Translations under genes and position numbers: made by a program
Part shown: one piece after another, positions 10,816-22,760 of the stretch
How positions within the stretch are numbered: position 1 is the stretch's first letter
Layout: each line of letters opens with the position of its first letter
Assembly: GCF_002776525.5 (NCBI RefSeq)
Contig: NC_045444.1
Span: 29,516,444 to 29,580,443 of the forward strand
Length of the DNA stretch: 64,000 bases
DNA from: Piliocolobus tephrosceles
Taxonomy: Eukaryota; Chordata; Mammalia; Primates; Cercopithecidae
Direction of reading: 5' to 3'
Notes under the pieces: model-generated
What the model was told of the DNA's origin: nothing
The model's input: the letters and a program-made list of their open reading frames with translations, nothing else
Database searches by the model: none

Positions 10816-11255
10816 TCATTTAAATGTATTTATTCAACATATATTTATTGAGTCACTACCATGTTCTAAGTAGTACAGTAGGCCCTGGAGATAAAATGAT
10901 GAACAAAACAGATGCAGTTCCCTGTTTTCATGCAACTTACAGTCTATTGTAGAGATTTAATTAAAAAAGTAATCGCCCACAAACACATAATGACATGTGC
11001 TATGAAGAAAAAAAAGTGCTGGGGGCTTGGAGAGCAAAAATAAGGGGTCCTGAGCCAGTCTGGGTGAGAACAGAAAATGAGTTCTTAAAGAGAGTGTTCA
11101 GGCTCCTTTTTAAAAGTTGAGGAAGCACAAATTGGGGGCAGCTGTCCACGCCTAGGGCATAACATGTACAGAAGCCCTGTGGCAAGGGCAAGGCAACAAA
11201 CAAGCAAAGAGCAACTCTGAGGTATCCGTAGTCAGAAAGAAAGTCCATCACTTAC
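10816..11255 (-). mobile_element. L2 LINE 3' end
   Basis: Read in reverse, the segment near 10825-10935 gives the L2 3' end: 'ctgttttgttcatcattttat', 'gggcctactgt' and 'tgactcaataaatatatgtt'. The following 300 bp, including 'cagaagccctgtggcaagg', resembles the upstream L2 3' region. No reading frame survives. It lies between two MIR halves, a nest of two old families. Confidence 0.65.
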
Positions 11256-11259
11256 TTTC

Positions 11260-11390
11260 TAAGGAAATCAGTTGCAAGTTACTTGATCCCCTTAAATTTC
11301 AGGCCCTGACAAGGCAGGATATTATAATAATTAAATGAGTTCAGGTACATAAAAGGGCCTGACATCTAGTAGATGCTGAATAAAACTAAG
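11260..11390 (+). mobile_element. MIR, 3' portion
   Basis: 'gcaagttacttgatccccttaa', then 'attaaatgagttcaggtaca', then 'gcctgacatctagtagatgctgaataaa' correspond to the conserved MIR core and tail. It continues the piece at 10754-10815 on the same strand. Confidence 0.65.
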
Positions 11391-11690
11391 ATCCCCATCT
11401 CTGTCACTAGCTGAATTTCTACTAAGCCATGCTCCTTGTTTTTCTGTCACTGAAAGCACTAGTTTTAGAAATAATGGAACTTTTCTTATGATTGACTGTC
11501 TGATACTCCATGTGCCAACTCAAAGCAATCTCATGTTTATTTATTTAAGGTATTCTTAGTCTTGTCACTCATTTCTCAGATCAACTAGTTAGTTTTCATT
11601 CTTATCCCCTCTCATTATATTGAACACGATGCCTTTTCTTATCAAAGGTCACTATCTTCATGAACCTACTACCCTGGCCTACTAGTCAGG

Positions 11691-12154
11691 GTTCTCCAGG
11701 GAAACAGAACCAACAGGATATATGGGTGTGTATATATGTGTGTATGTATGCGTGTTTGTGGGTGTGGGTCTGTGTGTGGAGAAAGAGAGAGACAGAGACA
11801 GATTTAAGGAATTGGCTCATGCAATTGTGGGGGCTAGCAAGTCTGAAATCTTCAGGGCAAGCCAAAGGCTGGAGACCCAAGAAAGAGTTGGTATTATGTC
11901 TTGAGTTTGAAGACAGTCTGGAGGCTGAATTCCCTGTTTCCCAGGAGACCTCAGTCTTTTCTCTTCAGGCCTTCGACTGATTGGAGGAGAACTCCACACT
12001 CCCGTTATGGAGGGTAATCGACTTTACTCAAAGTCTACTGACTTAAATGTTAATCACGTTTAAAAACCAGCTTCACAGAAACATCTAGACTGACGTTTAA
12101 CCAAAAACTAGCTATCATGGCCTAGCCAACTTGACATAGAAAAGTAACCATCAC
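11691..12154 (-). mobile_element. MLT2-like ERVL LTR
   Basis: Begins 'agtcagggttctccagggaa' and ends 'aagtaaccatcac', the reversed ends of a TG...CA LTR (from memory MLT2). In between are a (TG)n and GA-rich patch (11725-11800), 'aaggaattggctcatg' and 'tttactcaaagtctactgac', in the family order. Open frames here (for example 11660-11980) are chance frames within the LTR. A second copy occurs at 29453-32349. Confidence 0.75.
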
Positions 12155-12249
12155 ACCTGGCCATGCCAATTCTGCATGACCTCAGCTTTACTCAAAGACT
12201 GATGCCTCTTGTGAGGTCCTGGGTCTCTGATGTGTCCTGGAGACCAAGC

Positions 12250-13127
12250 TACTTGACAGAAACAGAGACATGAGCACAGTACGTGATCCCCAAGCCCGTT
12301 TCCAAGGCATATGAATGCGAGACATCAGGGAAGGCAATGGGAGGGAGCAGGGTTCCTACACGAGCAGGGATGGGGAATGTCACAAGGACAGTGACAATCA
12401 AGAAAGGACAGCTACAAACCCTGGCTGTGAGGAGACCAGGAGGAGAAAGGGGTGATCCCTTTCCTCACTCCCCTAAGGGTCATGGCCCACACTCCTACGA
12501 CAAAGACAGGTTCACGAGAGAAGAGAATAGCAAATTTATTTTATCAAAGTTTTACAGGACATGGGAGCCGTCACAATGAAGACCCAAGACCCAGGGAAAA
12601 GTGTCCATTTTTAATCTTAGATTCCATGAAGAGTGGACAGCCATGTTGAAATGCAATTGGATAAAAAAGGAATAATCTAACAGTAACAGACAGAGGGGGA
12701 ACCGAGCAAGGCCTGTCTGTTCAGATTCTTGGCCCCTTTGTGTAGCATTCTTTCCTTCTGGGTATCAGGCAGGAGTCCTCTGGAATGAGGTCTTGCAACT
12801 ATTGGACATATTAGGTCAGATAATCTCTTCTGACCAGATCCTAGACAAAAAGGTGGGGAAGATTAAAGTCGTATTTCTACATCTTATAGTTTGCTTGCAG
12901 GAAAGAGGTTCTCCTTTCTATGACCCACCTTAAGGAAAGAGGAATTCTAGTTTATGTGACTCATTTTAGAGGAGAAAGAGGAGCGGGAGACAGAAAGGCA
13001 AGAGAAAGTCAGAGAGACACTTTGCTTCTGAGGCTGTTTCTGAGTCATTCCAATTTCCATAGTTCAAAGTACGCATCACGCGAAAGTGCCATACTCTGGG
13101 GGTCTCAATTTCTTGGCCCCTAACAAG
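12250..13127 (-). mobile_element. ERV1-type LTR, family unassigned
   Basis: On the minus strand this opens TGTTAGGGGCC (complement of 13117-13127). It continues through a CT-rich part and a poly(A) signal AATAAA (complement of about 12537-12542) followed by a T/C-rich U5-like part with CCCTTAGGGG. This order of U3, poly(A) signal and pyrimidine-rich U5 is typical of a gammaretrovirus-like LTR. The far edge is unclear: a TG at 12426 could be the true end, with the rest retroviral leader. The open frame at 12283-12579 shows no retroviral domain. Confidence 0.55.
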
Positions 13128-13332
13128 ACAAAAAGTTAACTGAGTTCCTAGAGAAACACTCTTAGCCGAATGATATCCCAGTTCTCAATAAGTCCTAAAT
13201 ATGCAGCTGTGGTTATGCCTGAAGACTGTGTCAAGACTTCAAGATTGATGACCGTAAGGTTCCTGTTTTTTCATATGATTATATGTCCTTATATGAAGTC
13301 TCTGAGCCAGATTTTCTGAGTGCAGACCTCGG

Positions 13333-13508
13333 CTTGCCTCCCTACTAATTTTGGACAATTAATTTGACAATGTGAGTCCTAGTTTTCATAACTGTAAAAT
13401 GGAAAAAAATAGTGTTACTTACTTTAAGTTTGTAGTGAAAATCAAGTAAGATAATCAATACATCTAAAGCATTGTGCATGGCCAGTAGAAATTGTTGAAT
13501 GAATGTTT
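13333..13508 (+). mobile_element. MIR
   Basis: 'tttcataactgtaaaatgga' is the MIR 'cctcatctgtaaaatggg' segment; 'aaaatcaagtaagataatc' and 'gtagaaattgttgaatgaatg' fit the MIR tail. The front part is weaker. Confidence 0.65.
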
Positions 13509-13689
13509 GCAGTTATCATAAATTCTGGCCATCTCTTCCATAACTTCCATCTGGAAAGTTAACCTCTGGCCACTACAAATGCCTCTTATGTCTGCATATG
13601 TACATGATACTTTTCAAAGTTATTCATATGTTAGTATATTCCTATTATATTTCATTTGTATTTGTCCTGTACCTTCCATATTTCTCATT

Positions 13690-14040
13690 AAAAGGTAAGA
13701 ACTGGTGGAGAGCGGGAGATATTGGTCAAAGGGTACAAACTTTCAGTTCTAAGATGCATAAGTTCTGGATAATGTACAGCATGGTGACTGTAGTTTAAAT
13801 AATAACATATTGTGTGCTTGAAATTTGCTAAGAGAATAAACCTCTAGTGTCTCATCATACACACTCACAAAAGTAACTATATGTGAGGTGATGGATTTGT
13901 TAATTAGCTTGATTGTGGTAATCATTTCACAATGTGTACATACATCAAAACATTATATTGTCTACTTTAAATATATATTTTTTATTTGTCAATTATACCT
14001 CAATAAAGCTGGTAGAAAATTAAAATATTTTAAAAAGCCA
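13690..14040 (+). mobile_element. L1M 3' end (L1MA/L1MB type)
   Basis: Contains the classical L1 3' UTR text: 'gggtacaaactttcagtt', 'aatgtacagcatggtgactg', 'ttgaaatttgctaagaga', 'gaggtgatggatttgttaa', 'ggtaatcatttcacaatgt' and 'caattatacctcaataaagc', ending in an A-rich tail. It is strongly 5'-truncated, and no ORF2 is present upstream. Confidence 0.9.
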
Positions 14041-16005
14041 TCTTCAAAAAAGTAAAAATAAGTAAATAAATGGTAAGAAATTATAATGTCTTTCATACTC
14101 CTATAATGTCTCACAATTCCTAGTGACTACTATTCAGGTTAACAAGCATTTATTGAGAATATATCAGGTTTAGGGGCCCATACCAGGTGCCACTCACTAC
14201 AGTGGACTGATGTGTGTATCAATAAGGGATGTGTTCCTGAAGTAATTATGCCAAATCTCAGCACCAAAGTGACAATGCAGTAATATAAATCTGTAGGCCA
14301 TACAACAGGCTGATTATTTGCGGAGGGATATAGACTGCAAAGGCAAGTTCAGTATTCAGCAAACTACACTCATTTTTCAACATTCATGAAATGCCTGCTC
14401 CAAGCATGCAGGATACTCTGCTAGGTCCAGACTCCTTAGCTGCAAAGGTGTCATTAGACTTGCTATAAAGATGTATTCTCTGTTTATTCATTTTTGTTTG
14501 GGGAGGTGATCTCATGATTATAAATTTTTATTAGTTACTAATCGCACTCTTGACACTAAACAAACACAGTGAGTTGCTAATCACAGAAAGGGTCATTTAT
14601 TTTCTATTTTGGGTCACTTATTTTCTCTGTTGAGGGAAAGGAACATGACAGCTCTCTGTTAATAATGCCAAATTCAAAAATCCATTTTCTTCTTAAAATC
14701 TGAGTATCACGTCCCTTCTAACCACATCTCCCCTTTTAAAGTTAGTATTGACATCTCACCTCATATTTTGCAAGACCTTCCTTAGCAAGTAAAACATGCC
14801 ACTTGCAGAAATCAAAAAGATGAAGGAAAACCGAACAACCACAACCAGCTTCTATGGGCAGAGGGGTAGATTCTGCTTGCAGAGTTGCAACATGCATTCT
14901 CCCTGGGCCCTCCTTCCCTACAGAACCTAGAAGCAGAACAATATATCTTCCCATGAATATATTATCAGGACTCACTTGACGATCTTGCTGTTGACAATAT
15001 TGGTTGTACACTTCACTCTCCTCCTGTGGTCCAAAACCAGATTCAATACCCCTGGGCCCCTACCGGGGCTGTACAGCAGCTGAAGGGCCAACTGCCAATG
15101 GGTCTGGCACAGAGTCTTTCCAGCCTCGGCACCTGACTTCCCGGCTGCCTCCCTTTCAGTCTCATTGGTTGATGAGGCAGCTGTGATTCTGACAATGAGC
15201 TTGGTGTTGGGTCAAGTTTTCTGTTTGGCTGACATACTCCCTTAGATGCCATTTTCCTTGACTCACCCTTGATTACAGGGAATGCTCTCTATTACCTTTT
15301 AAAATAATATGATATCCATAAGCAAAGCTTTGGATTAGCATTTTTGATAGAATTACCCATTACTGATTTTTTTTCAATGCTGAAATGCATAAAGTAGGGC
15401 TACAGCCAGCCTAAACCTAGTGCTTAACCCAGTAGTATATTAAATATCATTTGTAACTTCAGAATAAAATGCAGAATTTCCCTCCCTAGGAACCTGGAAT
15501 GCAATGTTTGCCCATGTAAGCAGTTTGTAAGTGCAAATGTGAGTAAGTGTTTTTATATATTGGAAAGATTGAGAGAATCCTCCTTCTATAAAAAATAAAA
15601 AGCTTTAAAAGAATAAACATTCATGTTCTAATATAGAGAATGTGAAATAAAAATAATTGTAACTCTATTGATAAAAAGTGCTTTTATTCAACAGTTAAAT
15701 CACTTGCAAAATTTGCTTATATAGGAAAAAACTCTCAGTGTCGTAGCTTTCTTTATCATGGAACACCAGCCTCCCTCAAACACCAACTGTGATAATTAAT
15801 GTCCATATTATGAACATTCTATGTGATACAATTTGTTTCTACTTTGTTAAAAAAAAAAAAAAAAAAAGGCCAAATTGACTGCCAGCACTTGAGATTCTGA
15901 AAATAATACTACATATGTTGATAAAATAATTCACTGCTGTTATTAATTTTCCAATTATATTTTGATATTTTTAAAAACTATCTATTGTTATACACTTTTA
16001 TAACA
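14041..16005. other. Single-copy DNA; a GC-richer patch at about 15005-15245
   Basis: No gene identified. The patch at 15005-15245 is richer in G+C than its surroundings and holds CCAAT-type motifs in both orientations (GCCAATGG near 15092, CATTGGTTG near 15163). It could be an old LTR or a small regulatory element. An A-run follows at 15850-15867. Short frames on both strands of the patch have no domain and are not called. Confidence 0.45.
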
Positions 16006-16720
16006 TATCTAAAAATTACAGATACATAAAATAGAAATCGAGATTCCCACCCACAGAAACTCTCGTATAAACAACCTGGTGAATAATTCTTCAGATTTCC
16101 TCTCCAAGTCTTCTAATACGTATGTAACTTTTACCAGAATGACACTATACTATACCTTCTGTTTGTGACTTCATTTTTTTATGTCCAATAATTCTTGGAC
16201 ATCTTTTCCATTTGAAGCTGTCTAAAACTGTCTCATTCTTGGAATCTCTATGGGCATTCTAGTAGAAGAGATAAGATTGCAGGCTTTGGGACCAAATGGC
16301 TTAGCTGCATTTGAATCCTAGCCCCAGTGTTAGTAATTCTGTGACTTTGACAAGTTACTTAATTTATCTGTGCTTTGCTTTCTAAACCCATAAAATGGCA
16401 AATTAATAACATCTACCCAAAGTGGTTGCCGTGTCCATTAACTAGTTGCTTCTTGACATTTCATGGGCATGAAACCACAATAGTACTGTTACCAAGGATA
16501 TTTGATATCTTATTAACAATCGCACATTGATGGACATTTAGACGGACCATGATTTTTTATTCTCATGCATAATGCTCTAATGAACATTCTTCTAAGTACA
16601 GCTATACCAATTTTGTGAGTATCCTCAGAGGTTAAATTTTTGAAAGTATCATTTTTTAATCAAAGGTGATCTACATTTTAAAAATGATAAATATTGTAAG
16701 AGTAACCATCTCCAAAATTG
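16006..16720 (-). mobile_element. Old L1M fragment with a MIR inside
   Basis: In reverse orientation, 'gatggacatttagacgg', 'taatgctctaatgaacattc' and the adjoining 'cttggacatcttttcca' match the ORF2-end/3' region of old L1 elements. The L1 text is interrupted at about 16273-16450 by a MIR on the other strand. No coding potential remains. Confidence 0.6.
16273..16450 (+). mobile_element. MIR
   Basis: 'gcatttgaatcctagcccca', 'ctgtgactttgacaagttac' and 'cccataaaatggcaaa' follow the MIR core order. It is flanked on both sides by reverse-strand L1M text. Confidence 0.75.
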
Positions 16721-18949
16721 TAATCATTTATACTATAAATAAGAGTGCTGAGGGTAAATTTTGAATTATGAGAAATACTTTATTACACCTTTTGCCCACA
16801 CATTGAAAATGCATAGTTTTTGTTTGTTTGTTTGTTTTCACAAAGGAGCAGAGGATTACTGGAACACAACATATCAAGTAACATTTGTATTATATTATCC
16901 ATAAAAATCCAAATTTTTTTCATACTTTCCCCCATTCTCACAGTTCTGCAAGTCTTGGAGCCCTATTTCTCCAGAGAAAGAATTCATGGCACCTTATCTT
17001 CATATAATCAGTTATTATTAAATGCAGAAAATAACATTCCACTAGACAGCTACTCATAAAGATCTACAAATCAGATGTGTAACAAATGTTTATGGAAATG
17101 AATAAATCAAGATATGAAACAATGATGTCATGTTCTACAGGTATGGTAACATTTTTCCTCAAACCCAGACTGAAAACATTCTCTGACAACTCTACCACAT
17201 ATTCAGAATTGAGATTGTTCAAGACTGGTTTTCTGTAGTTACATGAGAGCCCAAAATGGCGAAACCACCCTGAGATGGATGAGCCTCTGAGGTCTAGTAA
17301 TATGTGGCGTGTGTACAATGTGAGAGAATATGCCCTAGAATCACAGTGGAACTAAATGGCAAACATTTTACAACTTCTGGAAACACATATTTCTTTCTAG
17401 TTCTGTGATATAAAGCTAATTTGAGGCTTTGTCACAGATAGTAACATCTGATACAAAGAAGTAACATCGGAATAAGGTGATTTCTATTTATCAACATAGA
17501 ATTTAAAAAATTTGTTAATAATGAAGAGGCTTTACATCAGGTTAATAGAAAGGTAAAGATAAATGTTCACACAGGAGAAGTGGTCCATAGCTATATCTGT
17601 TCTTCCTACATACAGCAGCAAATATTGTGTTCTTTATGAAGTTTTATTTGCTTTTCATGCTTACTGTTGTTTACATGTTCTAAAATCTCTGCACGATGGA
17701 GTTTGCAAATGAAATAAAGGTATCTAAATATTATAATTGGGAATTTTCTTAGAATTATTTTATCCTTTCTAAAAATAGGTTAATATTTGACATTAACATT
17801 TTTCAACTTAAAATACAACATTGTTCTAAAACTAGGAGTTGAGAGTTAAACAGAAAATTAATGCATATATTCATTTTTAAAAAGATTTCCAGAAACAGTA
17901 TTTGTTTTAGCTAGTTTTATATTTAACACCTTTTAAGCATGAATCAATTCTCTACTTCTCTCTTTACCTGGTCTTTTAAACTAAGATTTTTCTGTAATTA
18001 CATAAGCCTAATTCTTTGGAAATAATGTTCAGTTAGCATAATTGGCATTATAGAGTTTTAAAGTACATTATAGAATATTCTGTCACTAGACACTAAAGTG
18101 AAATTTTAAAGAAAATGATGGAAATTGCTGTAAGGGAAAAAAAGTAGCCTTTTAAATCTAATTTGTTATGCACTGCAGTAGGGTAATGGATGCAATGAAA
18201 GTTCTTTTATTGAGTTCCCATGTCCAAAAGGTATTTAGGTAGCAAAGGATGTTAAGCAGACCCCCTGCCATCCCCCTTTAACTGAAGATAGCAGGAAATA
18301 AGGTATATAGGTCTGTGTCCTCCTCCTGATTTTTATTTCCTCAGGAGTACAACTTCTGCAAAGGACACCTTAGGCTGCTTAGCGATCACAAAGGGTACAC
18401 TAGAACCCCTCGCTGTCTGCTTGAATAGCACGATCTGAAGGGTGGCTGAAGCCATACAGGGAGTTAAATCCTTCAGGTGGGTCTTTTCAAATTCCAATAG
18501 TGAGGAGTTACTGGAGAATTGGTAAGGATTTCACTAGGCCCCAGCAGGTTTGAGATCAAAAGCTTCAGTTAAATAAAAGCCTATTGGGAAATCTTAAAAC
18601 CTCTTTGTAATGTAACTTTAAAAAGTTAATACAAAGAAACCTTAGACTGAAGCTGGTAAGAGCATGAACAAAGAGTATATCAAAACTGATTCCATTAAGA
18701 GAAAGCGACATACAAATTCACTTAATTTAAAGAGCAATCCAGTTATATTTCTGTGCGAGAGAATAGAACTTACACCATACCATCCAGCCCATTTAGAAGA
18801 TGTGCTCATTTCTTGCTACATATGCCAGACTTCATTCTTTGTCATTCTGATATGTTTTTTAAACAACATATATATTCATTTTCTGAAAGAAGAAAGAGTG
18901 ATGTGCATCTAAACTCACTCCTAAAGAAGATACTTTTAAAACAAATAAA
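16721..18949. other. Single-copy intergenic DNA
   Basis: No gene or repeat family recognised across 2.2 kb, apart from a short (GTTT)n tract near 16819-16836. Frames at 17064-17318 (minus) and 18664-19031 (plus, overlapping) show no family resemblance. Confidence 0.5.
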
Positions 18950-19170
18950 AATTAAAGTTGATGGAGACCCATCAGTCAGCTGGTTATCTCTTTTTCATGG
19001 TGTCAAACTGCTAATTGCCCATCCTCCTTAAAATAATAGACCTTCAATTGATATTGATTGGTAGATCATTAATGAGTGCATTAATTATAATGTAATTTTT
19101 ATAATGAATACTAATCCATTCCTTGGCAAGTCACACCCTTTTATTAACTGAAGTCACTCATTAATGGTTT
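18950..19170. promoter_or_regulatory. Candidate non-coding regulatory element
   Basis: A repeat-free stretch contains ATTGATATTGATTGG (19047-19061), a tandem of homeodomain/PBX-like sites. A cluster of ATTAATGA, ATTAATTATAAT and ATTAATGG words follows to about 19168. Such clusters mark developmental enhancers in other loci; here that is inference from composition. Cross-species conservation would decide it. Confidence 0.3.
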
Positions 19171-19710
19171 AGTGGGGAAAAAATGAACTTTATTTGGTTC
19201 TGAGGTCTGAATTTTGCATTGGTTTTGAATTTTTCAGAACACTTATACTGAAATGTCTCATATACTCAATGTCTCTTAGACTTTCATATTAGGATGTGAG
19301 ATGGGTAGCTTAGACACTATTTTCTTTTATCAACAAATAGGGATACTGAAACACACTTAGCACATAATGTGATCTGGATTGCACAGTCATTTAACGAAAG
19401 CTTGGACTAGCTAGACCCTCTGCAGCTTGATTTAAGCCTAGACACTTTTTAACCGGACAATGTCTCACTGGTCTCACAGATTTCAGAATGTAATTTGAGC
19501 TAAGTTGCACATAGCTGGATTCATCCCAAAGAACTCTTTTTCCAAGTGGTCATTACTAACAACAAATGTCCTGACATTTTCATAGTGATAGATGAAGAAA
19601 CTGAGGCACTTGTACTCACATTTAAAATTTCAGTTCCTTTCTCTCTTCTGTTCTTTAGTTGTCTTGTCTTTTACTTCTCCTCTTCCACCTAATTTTCTTT
19701 CTTTTGTTTT
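19171..19710. other. Single-copy intergenic DNA
   Basis: Nothing recognised: no repeat core, no RNA gene and no coding frame with domain features. Confidence 0.5.
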
Positions 19711-19818
19711 GCATTTTTTTAATAGAGACATGGTCTGGCTATGTTGCCCAGGCTGGTCTCAAACTCCTGGCCTCAAGTGATCCTCCCATCTCAGCCTCTC
19801 AAAGTGCTAGGATTACAG
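19711..19818 (-). mobile_element. Alu fragment
   Basis: 'tttttttaatagagacatgg', 'ttgcccaggctggtctcaaa' and 'cctctcaaagtgctaggatta' are reversed Alu left-arm text. About 108 bp long, lacking both the second arm and the head, and old by divergence. Confidence 0.88.
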
Positions 19819-20008
19819 TCATACCTCTTTCCTTCACTCAGTGTGTCATCTGATTAACGACAGGAAAATGAGAAAAGGAGAGTGGGAGTTCTATCATTCT
19901 CTGTGCATAAGATATGAAAACCTTTACAAAGCGGGCAAGTACTTCCTGAATAAACGACTCCAATACTTTTTTTTTCCAAGTACCATCATCACTTTAAAGA
20001 TATGAACA

Positions 20009-20298
20009 GGCCGGGTGCAGTGGCTCATGCCTGTAATCCCAGCACTTTAGGAGGCCAAGGCCGGTGGATCACCTGAGGTCGGGAGTTGGAGACCAGCCTG
20101 ACCAACATGGAGAAAGAAACCCCCCTCTCTACTAAAAATAGGAAATCAGTCGGGCGTGGCGGTGCATGCCGGTAATCCCAGCTACTCTGGAGGCTAAGGC
20201 AGGAGAATCCTTTGAACCTGGCAGGTGGAGATTGCGGTAAGCCGAGATCGTGCCATTACACTACAGTCAGGGCAACAAGAGCAAAACTCCATCTCAAA

Positions 20299-20330
<32 letters not shown>

Positions 20331-20332
20331 AA
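20009..20332 (+). mobile_element. AluS-like full-length element
   Basis: Begins 'ggccgggtgcagtggctca' and runs through both arms to an A20 tail with (GAAAA)n near 20316-20330. It carries small private changes, such as 'agaaagaaacccccc' in place of the usual 'tgaaacccc'. Orientation and completeness are clear. Confidence 0.95.
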
Positions 20333-20360
20333 GACACCAACTAACTGGCTCCACTGAAAG

Positions 20361-21127
20361 TGTTACAGTAGGTAACAGTAGGTAGTGAGGCAGACATGAG
20401 CAGAGAAGGAGATGCCGCCGCCCTCCCAGGAATGTCAGGTGATGACCAGGTACTTTTTAAGCTGTCGCTCTAAAATAATAATTGGTTGCAGCTGGTGCCA
20501 GGGAGCGGTCGTCTCCCATTAGATAGAAACACCTGAAACTGGTGATCAGCAGCTTCCCGGTAAGATCTCAGGAGTTGGGCGAGCGGGCTTAAGCATACAC
20601 ACTAAGAGACAAAATGGAAGAGTTTAACTGGTATATAACCTTCTTCTAGGAACACCGGACTGGTAAGGGAAAAATGCCTCAAGTCACTAAGAGACAAAAT
20701 GTCAGAGTTTAAACACTCAACTGGTAAGGGAGAAAACACCTCAAGTGAGCATGCGCATAACTCCAGTAAACACACAGCAAATGCAGCCCCTCCCGAGTGC
20801 TGGCACGACACTGTGCATGTAGACAGCCCACCCCAAGGGAAGAATCAGGGGACAAGGGACACAACCCCCCGAAGCATGCCAATGTATAAAACCCCAAGTC
20901 AGAGGTCAAACCACACACTCGACTGTCTCAAGTCGCCTGCTTGGCCTTCTTCTAAGCGCACTTCACTTCCTTCTATTCCTGCTCAAAAAACTTTTTAATG
21001 AACTTTCGCTCCTGCTCTAAAACTTGCCTTGGTCTCTCACTCTGCCTTATGCACCTCGGTCAAACTCCTTCTGAGGAGGCAATAATTGAGATTGCTGCAG
21101 ACCTGTACAGATTCGCTGCTGCTAACA
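20361..21127 (+). mobile_element. ERV1 LTR (LTR10-like), solo, with internal tandem repeat
   Basis: Starts TGTTAC and ends GCTAACA, giving inverted terminal TGTTA/TAACA; length 767 bp. A TATA box lies at 20884-20890 (TATAAAA). The U5-like end contains AATGAACTTTCGC, a decayed AATAAA context, and 'gaggaggcaataattgag'. From memory this resembles LTR10 of HERV-I-type elements. A motif starting CACTAAGAGACAAAATG occurs at 20600 and 20685, so two related units (85 and about 62 bp) lie in tandem in U3. Flanking 4-mers AAAG/AAAC differ by one base. No internal retroviral sequence is attached. Confidence 0.7.
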
Positions 21128-21899
21128 AAACAAATAGATGTGACAATTCTGCTTCTGCACATAGTCTCTGGTAAAATACCCTTTAGTGGTGTGCATTCTA
21201 CCCTGTAGGGATGTGCCGTCAAACGTCGGGAATTAGCTTTTATTGATGTCTTTTCTGATGAAATGTTGACTTGGATAGTTGCTCTTTCATCCAATTTGCT
21301 ATTTGTGATAAGTAAAAAAAGTCAAAGCAGTAATAAAAGGTGTATGTGGTTACTAAATCTTTGCTTCCTGGGTATGCATGTATGAGTATGCATTCTGTAA
21401 GTGTATTTACATATATATTCTATATGAATTACATATATGTTCCTACAAATATAGTTAACCTATGATTGTTGTTAGAATACAAACATTTTACTCTAACACT
21501 GAGTGCTCAGTGGAAACTACGTGACTGGCTTATCTTGGATACTCTGGGTACTTTACAAACACACAAAGACCTTATTATGCCTGAAGTTATTACTTACTTG
21601 TTTAGTGTGCTTCAAATTTTTAAATTCATTCCGATGTACCACTGCATATTCTAGTATTTGAATGTGTCTTAAATTCCAAAAGTTCGAAAACCACTACTCC
21701 AGCAATGACTATCTTGATTGAATGCCAAGGTATTTTTTTGAATACTTGGCACATCATCAGCAAGACTCTGGGCCTTATGGAGATGATATTAAAAGTATAT
21801 GCCATAAAATCAGTTTCAAGATATTTGTAATTTTGTAGTGGATGGAATACCTGCAGAGATGACGCACATATTGATGAATTGTTTCATAATTTTAAATTG
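21128..21899. other. Intergenic DNA, unannotated
   Basis: No gene or clear repeat. AT-rich with repeated TATATG/ACATAT words near 21400-21440. Confidence 0.5.
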
Positions 21900-22085
21900 A
21901 TCACTCTCTTCTGTGACCCCCCCTTATCTTGCATCTACTCTAACAGAGCATCTGTAAACCTTATTTCATGTGAAATTCATGTCTTTTTCATTTGAGTCAG
22001 AGATTGTCTCATTTATCTGTTTCTTCAGTGACAACCACAGTGCTAGACACATGATAGGTGCTTAATAAATGCTAACTGATCCAAG
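21900..22085 (+). mobile_element. L2 3' end
   Basis: 'cagtgctagacacatgatag' followed by 'gtgcttaataaatgctaactg' is the L2 terminus ('cagtgcctggcacatagtaggtgctcaataaat'). The preceding 100 bp fits L2 loosely. Confidence 0.65.
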
Positions 22086-22179
22086 AAATAAAAAATAGAT
22101 GAGCCACTGGAGGACAAAATGAAACAGATGATTATGTGTTGAATTTTTTTTCAGTGTCCAAAAGAGAAAAGACAAAAAT

Positions 22180-22760
22180 TAATATCTAGAATTTTTTCAA
22201 AGTGAAAATAGCTATTTTCTGACAAATAATACATGCTTGCTGCAAAATATTCAAATATCTCCCAATAATTTCTGTGTTAGAGAAAACCAGTTTTAATGAT
22301 TTGGTGTAGGTGTATGCTCTCAGTAGCTTGCCCACGCTTATATAGGGTTGTCATTTTCTAAAACAAGGTTGGAGCCATAGTATGTGTGTGTGTGTGTATG
22401 TGTGTGTAGTTAATACTAACTAAAAATTAATAATAGATTGCTGATACCTCTCTATGGTACAAATGTTTCTCATTAACTGGCTATTGTCGCCTTTATTTTG
22501 TATAATTCATAATGTATTTAAATCTATTGACAGATATTTAGATTGCATAAATTTTTTATTCTTATAAACAGTGCTTTCATAAACATCTTTTAACATCTTT
22601 GCAAGTTCAGATTTATTTTCTTGGCATAAATTTGTAGACATGAAATGGACTTACAATGTTGAAGTAGTTTGTCAAATTGCTCTCCAAGACGGTTGTGCCA
22701 ATTTACACTCCCACCAACTGTGCATGAGCCATTTTCCTTATAATCTAAACGGAGGATAAT
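22180..22760 (-). mobile_element. Old L1M fragment
   Basis: Reverse-strand L1 text: 'caaattgctctccaagacgg', 'ccaatttacactcccaccaa', and upstream 'ataaacagtgctttcataaa' and 'catgcttgctgcaaaatatt'. It corresponds to the ORF2 end and 3' region of old L1. A (TG)n tract at 22383-22406 interrupts it. No open frame. Confidence 0.75.

Noticed and set aside
11660..11980. 106-codon frame with Val/Cys/Tyr-rich start
   Set aside because: It translates a (TG)n tract and MLT2-like LTR sequence.
20600..20746. Possible CRISPR-like or satellite repeat
   Set aside because: Only two units of unequal length inside an LTR; it is an LTR-internal tandem duplication.
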